A stretch of DNA of 24,578 nt from positions 1-24,578 of the forward strand of contig JAEZIU010000048.1 of the NCBI GenBank assembly GCA_023436485.1, written 5' to 3'. Shown here piece after piece: positions 13,108-22,837 of this stretch (the stretch's first letter is position 1; every line of letters starts with the position of its first letter). Below the pieces are notes generated by a model. It had not been told where the DNA came from and did no database searches. It saw nothing but the letters and a program-made list of their open reading frames with translations. The stretch comes from Bacillota bacterium. Lineage in GTDB: Bacteria; Bacillota; Clostridia; Acetivibrionales; DSM-1351. The position numbers and the translations under genes were made by a program.

Positions 13108-16100
13108 TAATGAGTCTCCCCCCTCTGCATCAACATCCTTTGTTTTCTTTGCTTCAACCTCTCTTGCTGTTTACTGACTCTTTCACTTACACTTTTAAAA
13201 CTAGGTTTTTCTACTTTACTGTTTCCTTCATCCAGCCTGGAGGCTAAAAGTGATATAGTATTGTATTTATATAGATCAACAACTGCTAAATCTGTCGGGA
13301 ATATTTCTTTTATTTTTGAATGAAGCTGCACCAACAGAAGCGAATCGCCGCCCAGTGCAAAAAATTCATCGTGAATTCCAAGTCCCTCTATACCCAAAAG
13401 ATTTTGCCATACGGGTACCAGCTTTTTTTCCGTCTCACTCTTTGGTGCAGAATATGCACTGTTAAGGTCAGGCCTCGGATGTAATGTTTTTTGTTCGTCC
13501 TTTTCAGCAACTGAATTACTTTTTCTATTTATATAACCTGCATCTGCAATAGCTTCTTTAATATCTTTGGTTGAAACAATAACCTGAGTGTTGAAATACT
13601 GTCCAGACAGGATTTTTTCAAATACCTTCCTGCCTTCATCCGTGGTCAGTCCCGAATCCATAATATTGTTGCTATTTAAGCTTTTAATTAAGCTACTATA
13701 GACTTCGTTGCCCTCTATAAATGAATGTAAATTCTGTGTTCTGGTTTTTATGGTTTGACTATTTTCCTCTGTAATATGCCTCATGGAGAAATTCCGTATT
13801 TCAATGAGCTGAACACCTTTTTCATCCATAACATCTATATCACAGGTTATTATTTCATTGAGGGCATTATATTCATCCCTGAAAGTCATATTTGCATATA
13901 TCTTTTTTGGTAATCTTTGTTTTACTATTATCTTCTCGTATGAAACAGGAAGAAAATTTCTTTTGGATGCCAGTCTTACCGAACCGGTAGCAACATCCAA
14001 AAGAGAAGGATGTATATTAAAGTAATTTAAATCATCTATAAATTCCGAGGACAGTTCTATCTCTGCAATCCCTTTTCTACCGTGGAAACCAAGCCTTTTC
14101 AGTGTCCTCCACCTGCTTCCGAAACTTATAAATTCTTTAATATCTTTATTTATGTAATCAAATGTTTCCTGATTAAATATGTCTGCTGATTCAGAAATAT
14201 TAATTTGTTTGTATTCCGGGTCAATTGCTGCTGCAACCTTTCCCCTTGCATGTTCCTTCCAGGGATTATCCTGTATGTTTGAATGTAGTCTGCTTACTAT
14301 TTTGAACTCGTAGTATGTTCCACTCTTTTCCAAAATTGTTAAAACGTCTTGTTCTTCATTTTCTCCAACTGCCATTGGAGTTAAGAAGGTAACATCAGAA
14401 TACTCAACCGGCTTGTCACCATTTAAATCTGCAAATGCAGCTCTGGCCATTTCAATATATGTAGTTCCCGCTATTGTCGGGATTCCCATCACCATATGCT
14501 CGTTCAGCACCCAATCCTTTTTAGGATTAAACCGTGATAAATATACGGCTTTGTCCGGGGATTGGGATATTTTCCTTTCAAGTAACGGATGAATCCATTT
14601 CTTATTTCCTTTAGCCATACCCACTCCGGGCCACCTGTCCCAATTGATTGCTACAAAACGTGTCCCGTGTCTTGTATCGTGAGCATTTGCAAATGCATCT
14701 GTAAAATTGTTAGCAGCACTGTAATCTGCTTGTCCGAAACCTCCGGTTATTGAATTCAGTGAGGAACTCATAATAAAGAAATCCGGCTTGCAGTCCTTTA
14801 AAACTTCATATAACACCTGTGTTCCGGTAACTTTGGGTGCAAATATATTTTCAACAAAGCCTCCTTCTTTCATCTGTATCATTCCGCCACCGGGATTTCC
14901 GGCTGCATGAATTACACCGTCAATTTTTCCAAATTGATTCTCAACCTGCTGACGTACTCTTGTCATTTCTTCTATATTGTCAACACTTCCACGGCAAATG
15001 AGAACTTTAGAACCAAATTCTGTGATACGCTTTAAGGCTCTTATTTTTATAGAAATTTTGTCAGCTTCTCCCTTGTCTTTCAGCCATTCATCCCACTTTC
15101 CCATTTCAGGGAATGAGGACCGTCCCACAAGGACTAAATTTACTTTTTCCCTTTCTGCAAGGTATTCCGCCAGCACAAGTCCGATTCCGCCCAAACCGCC
15201 TGTTATGAGGTAGGTTCCATTATTCCTTATTTGAAGTACAGGCTTTTGTGTGTTTTGGAGTTCCATTCTATCAAAGCTTTGAATCCAACGCCTTTCCCCA
15301 CGGTACGCTATTGTTGTATCCTCGGAATCACAGCAGGCTTCATACAAAAGCTGCTCCAACAGCTCCCTTTCAAACGGACTGGCATCTTCATAAAGCATGA
15401 AATCCACACTTCTGCACTTGATATTTTCATATTCCCTTGGAATTACTCTACAAGGCCCCAATACCAAAGCTTTTTCAGGATACAACACTAATTCACCAAA
15501 TACTTTTTGCATACCGTTTGTGAAAACAATAATATTTATTTCTTTTTTCGATTCTTGTTTTCCCAGTGCTTTTGCAAGGAACAGCATACTGTAGAAAAGG
15601 GCCTTGCCTCGGTCTTCACTTGAAATGCCCAGCATATTTATTATTTTGTCAGGTATTTTACCTATGTTTGCAAGCTCAGTAAGCAATGTATCATAGTCCT
15701 GCTGCAGTTTCGGATTAGCCTCAATGACTTCTGCACCCGACTTTTTCAAAAGCTCGACATATTGATATTCAAAGGCATTTTTTTCAGATAGTACAAGTAT
15801 GCATTTTTTATTTTCAGGCAGTATCAGCTCCGAAGGTATATTGCAAACTGTCTGTTTCCATAGCGGTGTATAAAAATAATCTTTAATATCCTTACTGTAG
15901 GTTTTTTTTGTTTTTGCCCAGTAGGATTGTCCTTCAAAGGGGTACACCGGAAGATTAAGCTTAGTTCTTACCTGTCCTTCATATAAGCTGATCCAATCTA
16001 TTTTTTCACCTTGCAGCCAGAAAAGACCCAATTCCTCCTCTGTGTATTCCTTTAATCTTGCTGCACTATAGCTCTTGTCATTTTTTACACTGTTTCCATA

Positions 16101-19100
16101 CATCAAATTGTCATTTTCTATAGCTTCTATTGCTTCTTCCCTTGTACTGCAAACAAGACAGCCCTTGTATTCCAACTCCCTACGGCCCAGTTTCAGAGTG
16201 TATGACGCATCGTCAATATCTATACCGGGATTTTCTTTTAAATGTAATGCAAAGTTTGATGTCATCCTTTTTAAAGCACTTGGGGTTTTAGCTGAAAATA
16301 TCAGTAAATTCCTTGCTTTTCCCGGTGTTACATTTCTTTTTATCGGGGCTTCTTCCAGAACTGCATGTGCATTTGTACCTCCGATTCCAAATGAGCTTAC
16401 TCCCGCTCTCCGAGGTATTCCGTTGGTTTTCCAGTCACAAAGCTCTGTATTTACAAAGAAATGTCCGTTTTCAAAATCACACTTTGGGTTAGGCTTATTA
16501 AAATTGAGACTTGGTGGTATTTTGCCGTTCTTGATTGCAAGAACCGTTTTAATAAAACCGATTACACCGGATGCTGCATCCAGATGGCCTATGTTTGTTT
16601 TTACCGAACCAACTGCACAATACTTTTTCTTGTCAGTTTTTTCACTGAACACCTTCTCCAGTGCTTCTATTTCTATAGGGTCCCCAAGAGGTGTCCCTGT
16701 GCCATGAGCTTCAATATATGTAATGGTGTCAGGACTTACTCCGGCAAGTTCCTGTGCCTTTGCAATGACACCCGCTTCACCTTCAATTCTTGGAGCAGTA
16801 TAACCTACTTTCATCGAGCCGTCGTTGTTAACTGCAGTCCCTTTTATTACGGCACAAATGTTATCGCCCTGTGCTATGGCGTCTTCCAACCTTTTTAGAA
16901 CAACTACTCCGACGCCGTTTCCTCCCACAGTTCCTTTTGCTTTTTCGTCAAAGGCTCTGCAATGGCCATCAGGCGACAATATCATTCCTTCCTGATACAA
17001 ATAACCTGTTTTTTGTGGAAGTCTTATACTTACACCGCCTGCTAAGGCCATATCACATTCTTTATTCAAAAGACTCTTACAAGCAAGATGTACCGCAACC
17101 ATTGAGGATGAGCAGGCCGTCTGAACCGTTATTCCGGGGCCTTCCAGATTTAGTTTGTAAGCTACTCTGGTGGCAAGAAAGTCCTTGTCATTATTTATCA
17201 TTATCTGATAATTATTTGCCACATTCCCAATTTCACTGTCTTCTGTAAGATTTTTTACATATGTATTCATGCCCACACTGGCAAAGGTTCCTACTGCACC
17301 GCTGAACCTTTCGGAATCACAGCCTGCATCTTCCATTGCCTTCCAAGCTTCTTCAAGGAATATTCTCTGCTGGGGATCAAGTATTTCAGCTTCCCTTGGA
17401 TTGTATCCGAAAAACTGTGCATCAAATTTGTCAGCATTCTCTAAAACACCCCAAGCCTTTACATATTCCGGCTTTTTTAAAAGTTCCGGTGCTATACCCT
17501 CTGCAATTATTTCTTCGTCACTAAAGCGGGTTATTGATTCCTTACCTTGACAGAGATTTTCCCAGAATTCCTTTATATTCCGTGCACCGGGTACTCTTGC
17601 ACTCATACCTGTTACTGCTATATCACAATTTTGTGAAGAAGTAGTTTCAGGCTGCTTTATTTTTCTGTTTACACCTGCTGTTTTTTTGCCCTGCTTTTGT
17701 TCCAGATATTCTGACAGCGTGTTAACTGTCGGATATTTAAACAGGTCCATTATCTGTAAATCTATGTTCATTGTTTTATAAATCTTGCTGCGTACTTTTG
17801 CCAAAAGCAGAGAATGTCCTCCCAGATCAAAGAAATTCTCATTCAAGCCAATGTTTTCTCTGTTCAGAACCTCTTTCCATATGTCTGATACCGTTTTTTG
17901 TACATTATTTGACGGTTGCATCATGTCTGAGTTCGCTCTATAGGCTGACTTTTCAGGCATTGGCAGAGACTTTCTGTCTATTTTATTATTTGGTGTCATT
18001 GGGAAACAATCAAGCATTACAAAGTATGAAGGTATCATATAATCCGGCAATCTGTCTCTCAGATACTCCCTTAATATACTGTCAGCTGTTTCCCGGGAAT
18101 TTGGGATAACATAGGCTATAAGTGCCTTTTCCCCGGGATATACTTCCCTGCATACAACTATGCTCTGTCTGATTAAAGGATTTTTGTTTAATAGTGCCTC
18201 TATTTCACCCAGTTCAATACGGAAACCCCGTATTTTGACCTGATGATCTCCTCTTCCCACGAATTCTATATTCCCGTCAGGCATAAACCTGACGATATCT
18301 CCTGTTTTATATAGTCTGGAACCTTCTTCGCTGCTGAATGGGTTCTGTATAAATTTTTCACCTGTAAGCTGTGGAAGCTTCAAATATCCTCTTGCAAGAC
18401 CGTCTCCCCCAATATATAGTTCACCCGGAACCCCTACAGGAGTTGGCTTCATTTCATTATCAAGTATATATACCGTTGTATTTGCAATGGGTTTCCCTAT
18501 GGATACCGGGCCTTCTTTTGAGTCCAACCGCATCATAGTAGACCATATTGTAGTTTCTGTTGGCCCGTAAACATTCCATAGGCATGAACATCTGTCCATC
18601 AACTCATTTGCCAAATCTCTTGGCAGTGCCTCTCCTCCGCAGAGTATTTTAAGACTGCTGCAGCCCTGCCAGTCTGCCTCCACAAGTAATCGCCATGTGG
18701 CAGGGGTTGCCTGCATAACCGAAATATCATGTTTGTCCATTAGTTCTATGAGTTTTTCTCCGTCGATTACTTCATCCCTTCCTGCCATTACAACTGAAGC
18801 ACCTGTTACCAAGGGAAGCATCATTTCCAGTCCTGCAATATCAAATGAAAAAGTGGTTACAGCCAGAAGCCTGTCCTTATCGCAAATATTTGTACTTTTG
18901 CCCATTGAAAGCAAGAAGTTTGTCAATGCACGGTGTTCAATTTGTACACCCTTGGGATTCCCGGTGGAGCCTGAAGTATAAATTACATATGCAAGATTAT
19001 CCGTTGTAGCCCTTTTTTCAGGCTTTTCTGCACTTTGTACAAATATTTTCTGCCATTCTTCGTCGATGCATAGTATTTTTGCTGTATTTGTAGGCAATGT

Positions 19101-22100
19101 ATCTTTGATTGTATTATCTGTAAGAATTATAGGAACCTGTGCATTATCCAACATAAACTCCAGCCTGTCCTTTGGAAAAACGGGGTCCATAGGAAGGTAT
19201 GCTCCACCTGACTTGTGAATACCCACTAAAGCCGTAAGCATATCTATGGAGCGATCCATATAAATACCTACTATGGTTTCAGGACCGACTCCAAGTGATA
19301 CAAGATAATTTGCAAGCCGATTAGCCCTTTTGTCAAGTTCACCGTAGGAAAGTTTTTCATCTCCCTTTACTACAGCAACGGCCTCAGGATTGCCTAAAAC
19401 CTTGTCCTCAAAGAGTTTTGTCCACAAATCACTTTCACAATCCACACGGGTATTGTTCCAGCCTTCCAGTAAGGTTTTACTCTCTTCAGAATTTAAAATA
19501 TTAAACTTTTTGATTTTTGTTTCAAAATTTGCAGTCAAATTCTCCAATATATGAGTGTAATGTCCTGCCATTCTTTTTATGGTGTCTGCATCAAATAAGT
19601 CAGTATTAAATTCAAAATTTACCTCAAGGTCCGACCCGCTGTCGATTATATCAACAGAAAGATCAAACCTTGCTGTGTCACCCTTTATATCGATACTTGA
19701 AATACTCATTCCGGACAGTTTTGTTGACTGTATAGGAGTGTCCTGGAGGCTGAAAAACACCTGGAAAAGGGGATTGCGACTCATGTCACGTTCCAGGCTC
19801 AGTTCTTCAACTATTTTTTCAAAAGGAACATCCTGATTAGAGTATGCTTCAAGGGTAACATTTCTAACAATTCTCAATAGTTCACGGAAACTGTTATTCT
19901 CGCTGAAAGCTGTCCTGATGATCAGGTTGTTAGTAAAGAAACCTATCATCGGTTCCAGCTCGGAACGATTTCTGTTTGCTACAGGTGAACCTATGATTAT
20001 GTCTTCTTGTCCGGTATATTTAAAAAGTAAAAACTTAAAGGCTGCAAGTAAAATCATATAAAGTGTGGCGCCTTCCTGTTCTGCCGCACTTTTGAGTTTT
20101 TCAGACAACTCTCCTGAAAGGTCGCATCTGAAATTGGAACCGTTATAGGTTTGTATGGTCGGCCTTTGCTTTGAAAAAGGCAGTTCCAGAACAGGGATTT
20201 TTCCGCTCAGCTTTTCTTTCCAATAGGCAAGCTGTTTCTGAATAGTACTTTCCTTATATTTGTCTATTTGCCAGCAAGCATAATCCGAGTATGTGATTTT
20301 AAGTTCCGGCAAAACATAATTTTCATTTTGCAAATAGGAATTATATAATATTTCTAATTCTTTCAGCAGTACCTTAAAAGACCATCCGTCAAACACTATA
20401 TGGTGAGCTGCCAGAATCAAAATGTATTCGTCTTTTTCAAGTTGAAGCAACTTTCCTCTTATAAGAGGTGCCTTATTTAAATCAAAGGGACAGCTTATTT
20501 CTTCTTTTACAAGAACCATAGCTTCTTTTCTTCTGTTGTCTACAGGAATTTCTAAAAGACTTACAAAAGGCAAGTCCATTTGCAGTCCGTCTATTACTGT
20601 TTGCTTTGGCTGTCCCTCCTCTTCAAAGAAAGATGTTCTCAAACTCTCATGTCTTTCAATGATTGTATTAAAGCTCTTTAAAAGCAAGTCGTAATTAATA
20701 TTTCCCTTAATTTTAAGGCCTGTATATAACATGTATTGGGAGCTGTTTTCATCTAGTCGGTCAAGAAACCATATCCTCTGCTGTGCATAAGAAAGTGGTA
20801 ACTCACCGTTCTCTGAAAAACGCTGTATTCTATTTCCATCTATGCATATTTTGTCTGATTTCTCAATGATTTCAGCAAGGTCTTTCAGTACGGGATTTTC
20901 AAACAGAATCGGCAGTTCCAGTTCAACTCCGAATTCTTCTCTTATGCGGGAGGTCATTTGGGTCATCTTTAAAGAATCTCCTCCCAATTCAAAGAAATTC
21001 TCTTTTATGCCGATTTTCTTTAGACCCAATATCTCTTGCCAGATTTTTACCATTTTTTCCTGTATTTCATTTTCAGGCATGTCAGTCTGTCTGATGTTAA
21101 CTTCGGAATCAAATAGTAATTCCGTTTCTTTCAGTATGGTATCATATTCACCATTAATATAGTTTTCTCTCAGCTTGAATCGCTGTACCTTCCCGCTACC
21201 GGTTTTAGGAAAACTAGTAAGTGGAATTATCCGGGATACTTCTATTCCCATTCTTTCGCTAATCAATTTTTTAAGACTTCGAACTGTTCCAATGAACTTA
21301 TCTTCCTTCGTTTCCAGTAGGAAAAAGAGTATCAGCTCATCAGACTTGTTTTTTTCATTGAAAGCACCTACTGCAACCACCTTTCCACTGCCAACACCTT
21401 CTGCCCCCTGTGCAACACGTTCTATATCATGTGAATAAAAGTTTTGCCCCTTTACGAATATTACATCTTTGGCACGACCGGTAATTACAAGCCTTCCGTT
21501 CCTCATAAATCCCAAATCACCAGTATTAAGCCATCCGTCCTCTGTTATTACCTTACGGGTTGCTTCTTCGTTGTTATAGTATCCGGAAGTGACATTTTCA
21601 CCTGATATATATATATAACCTATTTTGTTTTCACCTATGTCATTGTTATCACTGTCGCAAACGCGAACATAGCAGTCATATATAGGATACCCTTCATCTG
21701 CAAAACTACAGCCTCTGATGTCATCCTTACAGACTTCTCTTACTGTATCTCCTATACTAAGATAATTACGGTCAAGGGTTAAAAATCTCATTTCATCACC
21801 AAAGTGTGGAAAAGTTACTGCAATAGTTCCCTCTGCCAGGCCGTAAGCCGGGAACATAGAGTTTCTTTTCAAACCGTATGGCGCCAACTTTTCAAGAAAT
21901 TCATCACACAGTTCATAAGAAATGGGTTCAGCACCGTTGTAAATGATTCTGACCTTTGACAAATCCCAGTTATTTTCTACTTCCGGATTGAAAAATGTCA
22001 GGAAATGCTTGTACCCGAAATTCGGTGAATACAATATTGTAACCTTGTGTTCACTGGATTTTTGTATCCATAATAAAGGGTGTTTTATAAACAGCTGTGT

Positions 22101-22811
22101 CTCCATAATGTATTGGTTTATACCTGCAATTGTATCCTTTATATGTGCACCTATAAGTCCCATGTCATGGGTCAGGGGCATCCAGCTCAATCCGGCGTCC
22201 TCTGAATTGATGTTTACCCAGCGTATTACGGAACCCATATTGTACAGGACATTCCTGTGTGTGATTATTACACCCTTAGGGTCACCTGTTGAGCCTGAGG
22301 AAAACTGAATGAACGCAATGTCATTTTCCCGGGCTTTTACAATTTCTCCGTGGCAGTCGGCTTGTTCTAAATTCTCCATACTCAAGGTTCTTGTTCGTAT
22401 TATGTCAACTTGTTCAATTAGGCCGTTCTTATCCCCGAAGCTTTTCAGTCTTGAAAAGAAATCGTCGGTTGCCAGCATTTTGGGGTTGTTGAGAGTATCC
22501 CATATTTTAAACAACTTTAGCTTATGTTCATCATTTGTCCCCGTTGTAACCGGAACAGGAATCATTCCTCCCAGTATGCATGCCCAAAAGGCAAGCATGA
22601 ATTGTTTGTTGTCATCTATCTGGAATATAACTTCGTCACCTTTTTTAAAGCCCGATGTCTGTAAATTGTATAATAGAGACATTGCTCCATGGTATAACTC
22701 ACCATAGGATAGAAAATGTTCTTCTGCTTCACTTAGTATAAATGTGATACCCTTGGATTTTTCGTCCTGTCTGGAAACAATCAAATCTACCAATGTTTTA
22801 AATGCATACAT
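13107..22811 (-). CDS. Hybrid NRPS-PKS: FAAL-PCP-C-A(Gly)-PCP-KS-KR-DH-ACP, no AT
   Basis: This protein of about 3234 residues starts the assembly line. Order: fatty acyl-AMP ligase (1-565); carrier (LGGDSL, Ser613); condensation (668-1110, HHIVFDG at 803-809); adenylation (1120-1615), glycine code; carrier (LGGHSL, Ser1667); ketosynthase (1728-2156; Cys1900, His2036, His2076); an AT-less linker (2157-2300); ketoreductase (2305-2735); dehydratase-like domain (2738-3015); ACP (LGGDSL, Ser3157); and a basic helical tail that may dock with the next KS. Expected product: N-acylglycyl extended by one reduced C2 unit. The start is set at ATG 22811, with GGTGG 8 bases upstream. Two in-frame GTG codons at 22823 and 22820 lack a ribosome site and would add 4 or 3 residues. 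It begins 26 bases after the lipoprotein gene and its stop overlaps the next start. KR before DH is opposite to the textbook order. Confidence 0.95.
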   Translation of the reverse strand: MYAFKTLVDLIVSRQDEKSKGITFILSEAEEHFLSYGELYHGAMSLLYNLQTSGFKKGDEVIFQIDDNKQFMLAFWACILGGMIPVPVTTGTNDEHKLKLFKIWDTLNNPKMLATDDFFSRLKSFGDKNGLIEQVDIIRTRTLSMENLEQADCHGEIVKARENDIAFIQFSSGSTGDPKGVIITHRNVLYNMGSVIRWVNINSEDAGLSWMPLTHDMGLIGAHIKDTIAGINQYIMETQLFIKHPLLWIQKSSEHKVTILYSPNFGYKHFLTFFNPEVENNWDLSKVRIIYNGAEPISYELCDEFLEKLAPYGLKRNSMFPAYGLAEGTIAVTFPHFGDEMRFLTLDRNYLSIGDTVREVCKDDIRGCSFADEGYPIYDCYVRVCDSDNNDIGENKIGYIYISGENVTSGYYNNEEATRKVITEDGWLNTGDLGFMRNGRLVITGRAKDVIFVKGQNFYSHDIERVAQGAEGVGSGKVVAVGAFNEKNKSDELILFFLLETKEDKFIGTVRSLKKLISERMGIEVSRIIPLTSFPKTGSGKVQRFKLRENYINGEYDTILKETELLFDSEVNIRQTDMPENEIQEKMVKIWQEILGLKKIGIKENFFELGGDSLKMTQMTSRIREEFGVELELPILFENPVLKDLAEIIEKSDKICIDGNRIQRFSENGELPLSYAQQRIWFLDRLDENSSQYMLYTGLKIKGNINYDLLLKSFNTIIERHESLRTSFFEEEGQPKQTVIDGLQMDLPFVSLLEIPVDNRRKEAMVLVKEEISCPFDLNKAPLIRGKLLQLEKDEYILILAAHHIVFDGWSFKVLLKELEILYNSYLQNENYVLPELKITYSDYACWQIDKYKESTIQKQLAYWKEKLSGKIPVLELPFSKQRPTIQTYNGSNFRCDLSGELSEKLKSAAEQEGATLYMILLAAFKFLLFKYTGQEDIIIGSPVANRNRSELEPMIGFFTNNLIIRTAFSENNSFRELLRIVRNVTLEAYSNQDVPFEKIVEELSLERDMSRNPLFQVFFSLQDTPIQSTKLSGMSISSIDIKGDTARFDLSVDIIDSGSDLEVNFEFNTDLFDADTIKRMAGHYTHILENLTANFETKIKKFNILNSEESKTLLEGWNNTRVDCESDLWTKLFEDKVLGNPEAVAVVKGDEKLSYGELDKRANRLANYLVSLGVGPETIVGIYMDRSIDMLTALVGIHKSGGAYLPMDPVFPKDRLEFMLDNAQVPIILTDNTIKDTLPTNTAKILCIDEEWQKIFVQSAEKPEKRATTDNLAYVIYTSGSTGNPKGVQIEHRALTNFLLSMGKSTNICDKDRLLAVTTFSFDIAGLEMMLPLVTGASVVMAGRDEVIDGEKLIELMDKHDISVMQATPATWRLLVEADWQGCSSLKILCGGEALPRDLANELMDRCSCLWNVYGPTETTIWSTMMRLDSKEGPVSIGKPIANTTVYILDNEMKPTPVGVPGELYIGGDGLARGYLKLPQLTGEKFIQNPFSSEEGSRLYKTGDIVRFMPDGNIEFVGRGDHQVKIRGFRIELGEIEALLNKNPLIRQSIVVCREVYPGEKALIAYVIPNSRETADSILREYLRDRLPDYMIPSYFVMLDCFPMTPNNKIDRKSLPMPEKSAYRANSDMMQPSNNVQKTVSDIWKEVLNRENIGLNENFFDLGGHSLLLAKVRSKIYKTMNIDLQIMDLFKYPTVNTLSEYLEQKQGKKTAGVNRKIKQPETTSSQNCDIAVTGMSARVPGARNIKEFWENLCQGKESITRFSDEEIIAEGIAPELLKKPEYVKAWGVLENADKFDAQFFGYNPREAEILDPQQRIFLEEAWKAMEDAGCDSERFSGAVGTFASVGMNTYVKNLTEDSEIGNVANNYQIMINNDKDFLATRVAYKLNLEGPGITVQTACSSSMVAVHLACKSLLNKECDMALAGGVSIRLPQKTGYLYQEGMILSPDGHCRAFDEKAKGTVGGNGVGVVVLKRLEDAIAQGDNICAVIKGTAVNNDGSMKVGYTAPRIEGEAGVIAKAQELAGVSPDTITYIEAHGTGTPLGDPIEIEALEKVFSEKTDKKKYCAVGSVKTNIGHLDAASGVIGFIKTVLAIKNGKIPPSLNFNKPNPKCDFENGHFFVNTELCDWKTNGIPRRAGVSSFGIGGTNAHAVLEEAPIKRNVTPGKARNLLIFSAKTPSALKRMTSNFALHLKENPGIDIDDASYTLKLGRRELEYKGCLVCSTREEAIEAIENDNLMYGNSVKNDKSYSAARLKEYTEEELGLFWLQGEKIDWISLYEGQVRTKLNLPVYPFEGQSYWAKTKKTYSKDIKDYFYTPLWKQTVCNIPSELILPENKKCILVLSEKNAFEYQYVELLKKSGAEVIEANPKLQQDYDTLLTELANIGKIPDKIINMLGISSEDRGKALFYSMLFLAKALGKQESKKEINIIVFTNGMQKVFGELVLYPEKALVLGPCRVIPREYENIKCRSVDFMLYEDASPFERELLEQLLYEACCDSEDTTIAYRGERRWIQSFDRMELQNTQKPVLQIRNNGTYLITGGLGGIGLVLAEYLAEREKVNLVLVGRSSFPEMGKWDEWLKDKGEADKISIKIRALKRITEFGSKVLICRGSVDNIEEMTRVRQQVENQFGKIDGVIHAAGNPGGGMIQMKEGGFVENIFAPKVTGTQVLYEVLKDCKPDFFIMSSSLNSITGGFGQADYSAANNFTDAFANAHDTRHGTRFVAINWDRWPGVGMAKGNKKWIHPLLERKISQSPDKAVYLSRFNPKKDWVLNEHMVMGIPTIAGTTYIEMARAAFADLNGDKPVEYSDVTFLTPMAVGENEEQDVLTILEKSGTYYEFKIVSRLHSNIQDNPWKEHARGKVAAAIDPEYKQINISESADIFNQETFDYINKDIKEFISFGSRWRTLKRLGFHGRKGIAEIELSSEFIDDLNYFNIHPSLLDVATGSVRLASKRNFLPVSYEKIIVKQRLPKKIYANMTFRDEYNALNEIITCDIDVMDEKGVQLIEIRNFSMRHITEENSQTIKTRTQNLHSFIEGNEVYSSLIKSLNSNNIMDSGLTTDEGRKVFEKILSGQYFNTQVIVSTKDIKEAIADAGYINRKSNSVAEKDEQKTLHPRPDLNSAYSAPKSETEKKLVPVWQNLLGIEGLGIHDEFFALGGDSLLLVQLHSKIKEIFPTDLAVVDLYKYNTISLLASRLDEGNSKVEKPSFKSVSERVSKQQERLKQRKQRMLMQRGETH
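13239..13451 (-). other. Acyl carrier domain closing the first PKS module
   Basis: LGIHDEFFALGGDSLLLVQL marks the phosphopantetheine Ser. It is preceded by the pre-carrier linker LTTDEGRKVFEKIL and followed by a Lys/Arg/Gln-rich helix of about 35 residues, a candidate docking tail. Confidence 0.85.
13764..14600 (-). other. Dehydratase-like domain with atypical motifs, placed after the KR
   Basis: Hot-dog dehydratase landmarks include HPLLERK, LNEHMVMGIPTIAGTTY with catalytic His2772, and HPSLLDVATG with catalytic Asp2939. Deviations: HxxxGxxxxP ends in Ala2781 instead of Pro, and DxxxQ/H ends in Gly2943. The YGP block reads FGSRWRTL. Both catalytic residues remain, so water removal or a related proton shift is possible. 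If inactive, the unit would remain a beta-hydroxy (statine-like) group. Confidence 0.72.
14604..15896 (-). other. Ketoreductase domain (structural plus catalytic halves)
   Basis: The split short-chain reductase fold has a structural half beginning FYTPLWKQ. The catalytic half carries GGLGGIGL for NADPH, IMSSSLNSITGG and YSAANN with the catalytic Tyr2697. It appears active. The LDD stretch typical of B-type KRs is absent (HAAGNPGGG), and the A-type Trp is not seen either, so alcohol stereochemistry is not predicted. Confidence 0.85.
16344..17630 (-). other. Ketosynthase accepting the N-acylglycyl chain
   Basis: It begins CDIAVTGMSARVPGA. Active sites are complete: TACSSS, EAHGTGT and KTNIGH. 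It ends GVSSFGIGGTNAHAVLEEAP. It takes an aminoacyl chain from an NRPS carrier, as in hybrid KS clades. Confidence 0.92.
17964..19451 (-). other. Adenylation domain predicted for glycine
   Basis: Pocket residues read from FDIAGLEM, VMQATP, LCGGEA and VYGPTETTIW give D-I-L-Q-L-G-V-I-W plus K. This is one step from the classical glycine code DILQLGLIWK. All core motifs are intact, including YTSGSTGNPKG and YKTGDIVRF. Confidence 0.82.
21114..22811 (-). other. Fatty acyl-AMP ligase (FAAL) loading domain
   Basis: It carries FIQFSSGSTGDPKGVIITHR, THDMGLIGAHI, YNGAEPISYELCDEF and FPAYGLAEGTIAVTFP, a set typical of FAALs rather than amino-acid adenylation domains. It is followed by GRAKDVIFVKGQNFYSHDIE of the C-terminal lid. 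FAALs pass an acyl-AMP to an adjacent carrier, which is present. Chain length cannot be read from sequence. Confidence 0.88.
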
Positions 22812-22819
22812 TCTTTTCA

Positions 22820-22824
22820 CCACC
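22820..22824 (-). promoter_or_regulatory. Weak ribosome binding site for the first synthetase
   Basis: GGTGG lies 8 bases before ATG 22811, a one-mismatch version of GGAGG. No site precedes the alternative GTG starts at 22823 and 22820. A weak site on the largest gene may limit its synthesis. Confidence 0.5.
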
Positions 22825-22837
22825 AGTCAAATTAATA

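Noticed and set aside
16075..16707. Long open frame on the plus strand (210 residues)
   Set aside because: It lies entirely antisense to the ketosynthase and adjoining linker, has no ribosome site or family-like sequence, and is a composition shadow of a strongly coding minus strand.
22812..22837. Promoter before the first synthetase
   Set aside because: The 26-base gap is too short and contains only the ribosome site region; no convincing -35/-10 pair is seen, and gene spacing suggests read-through.
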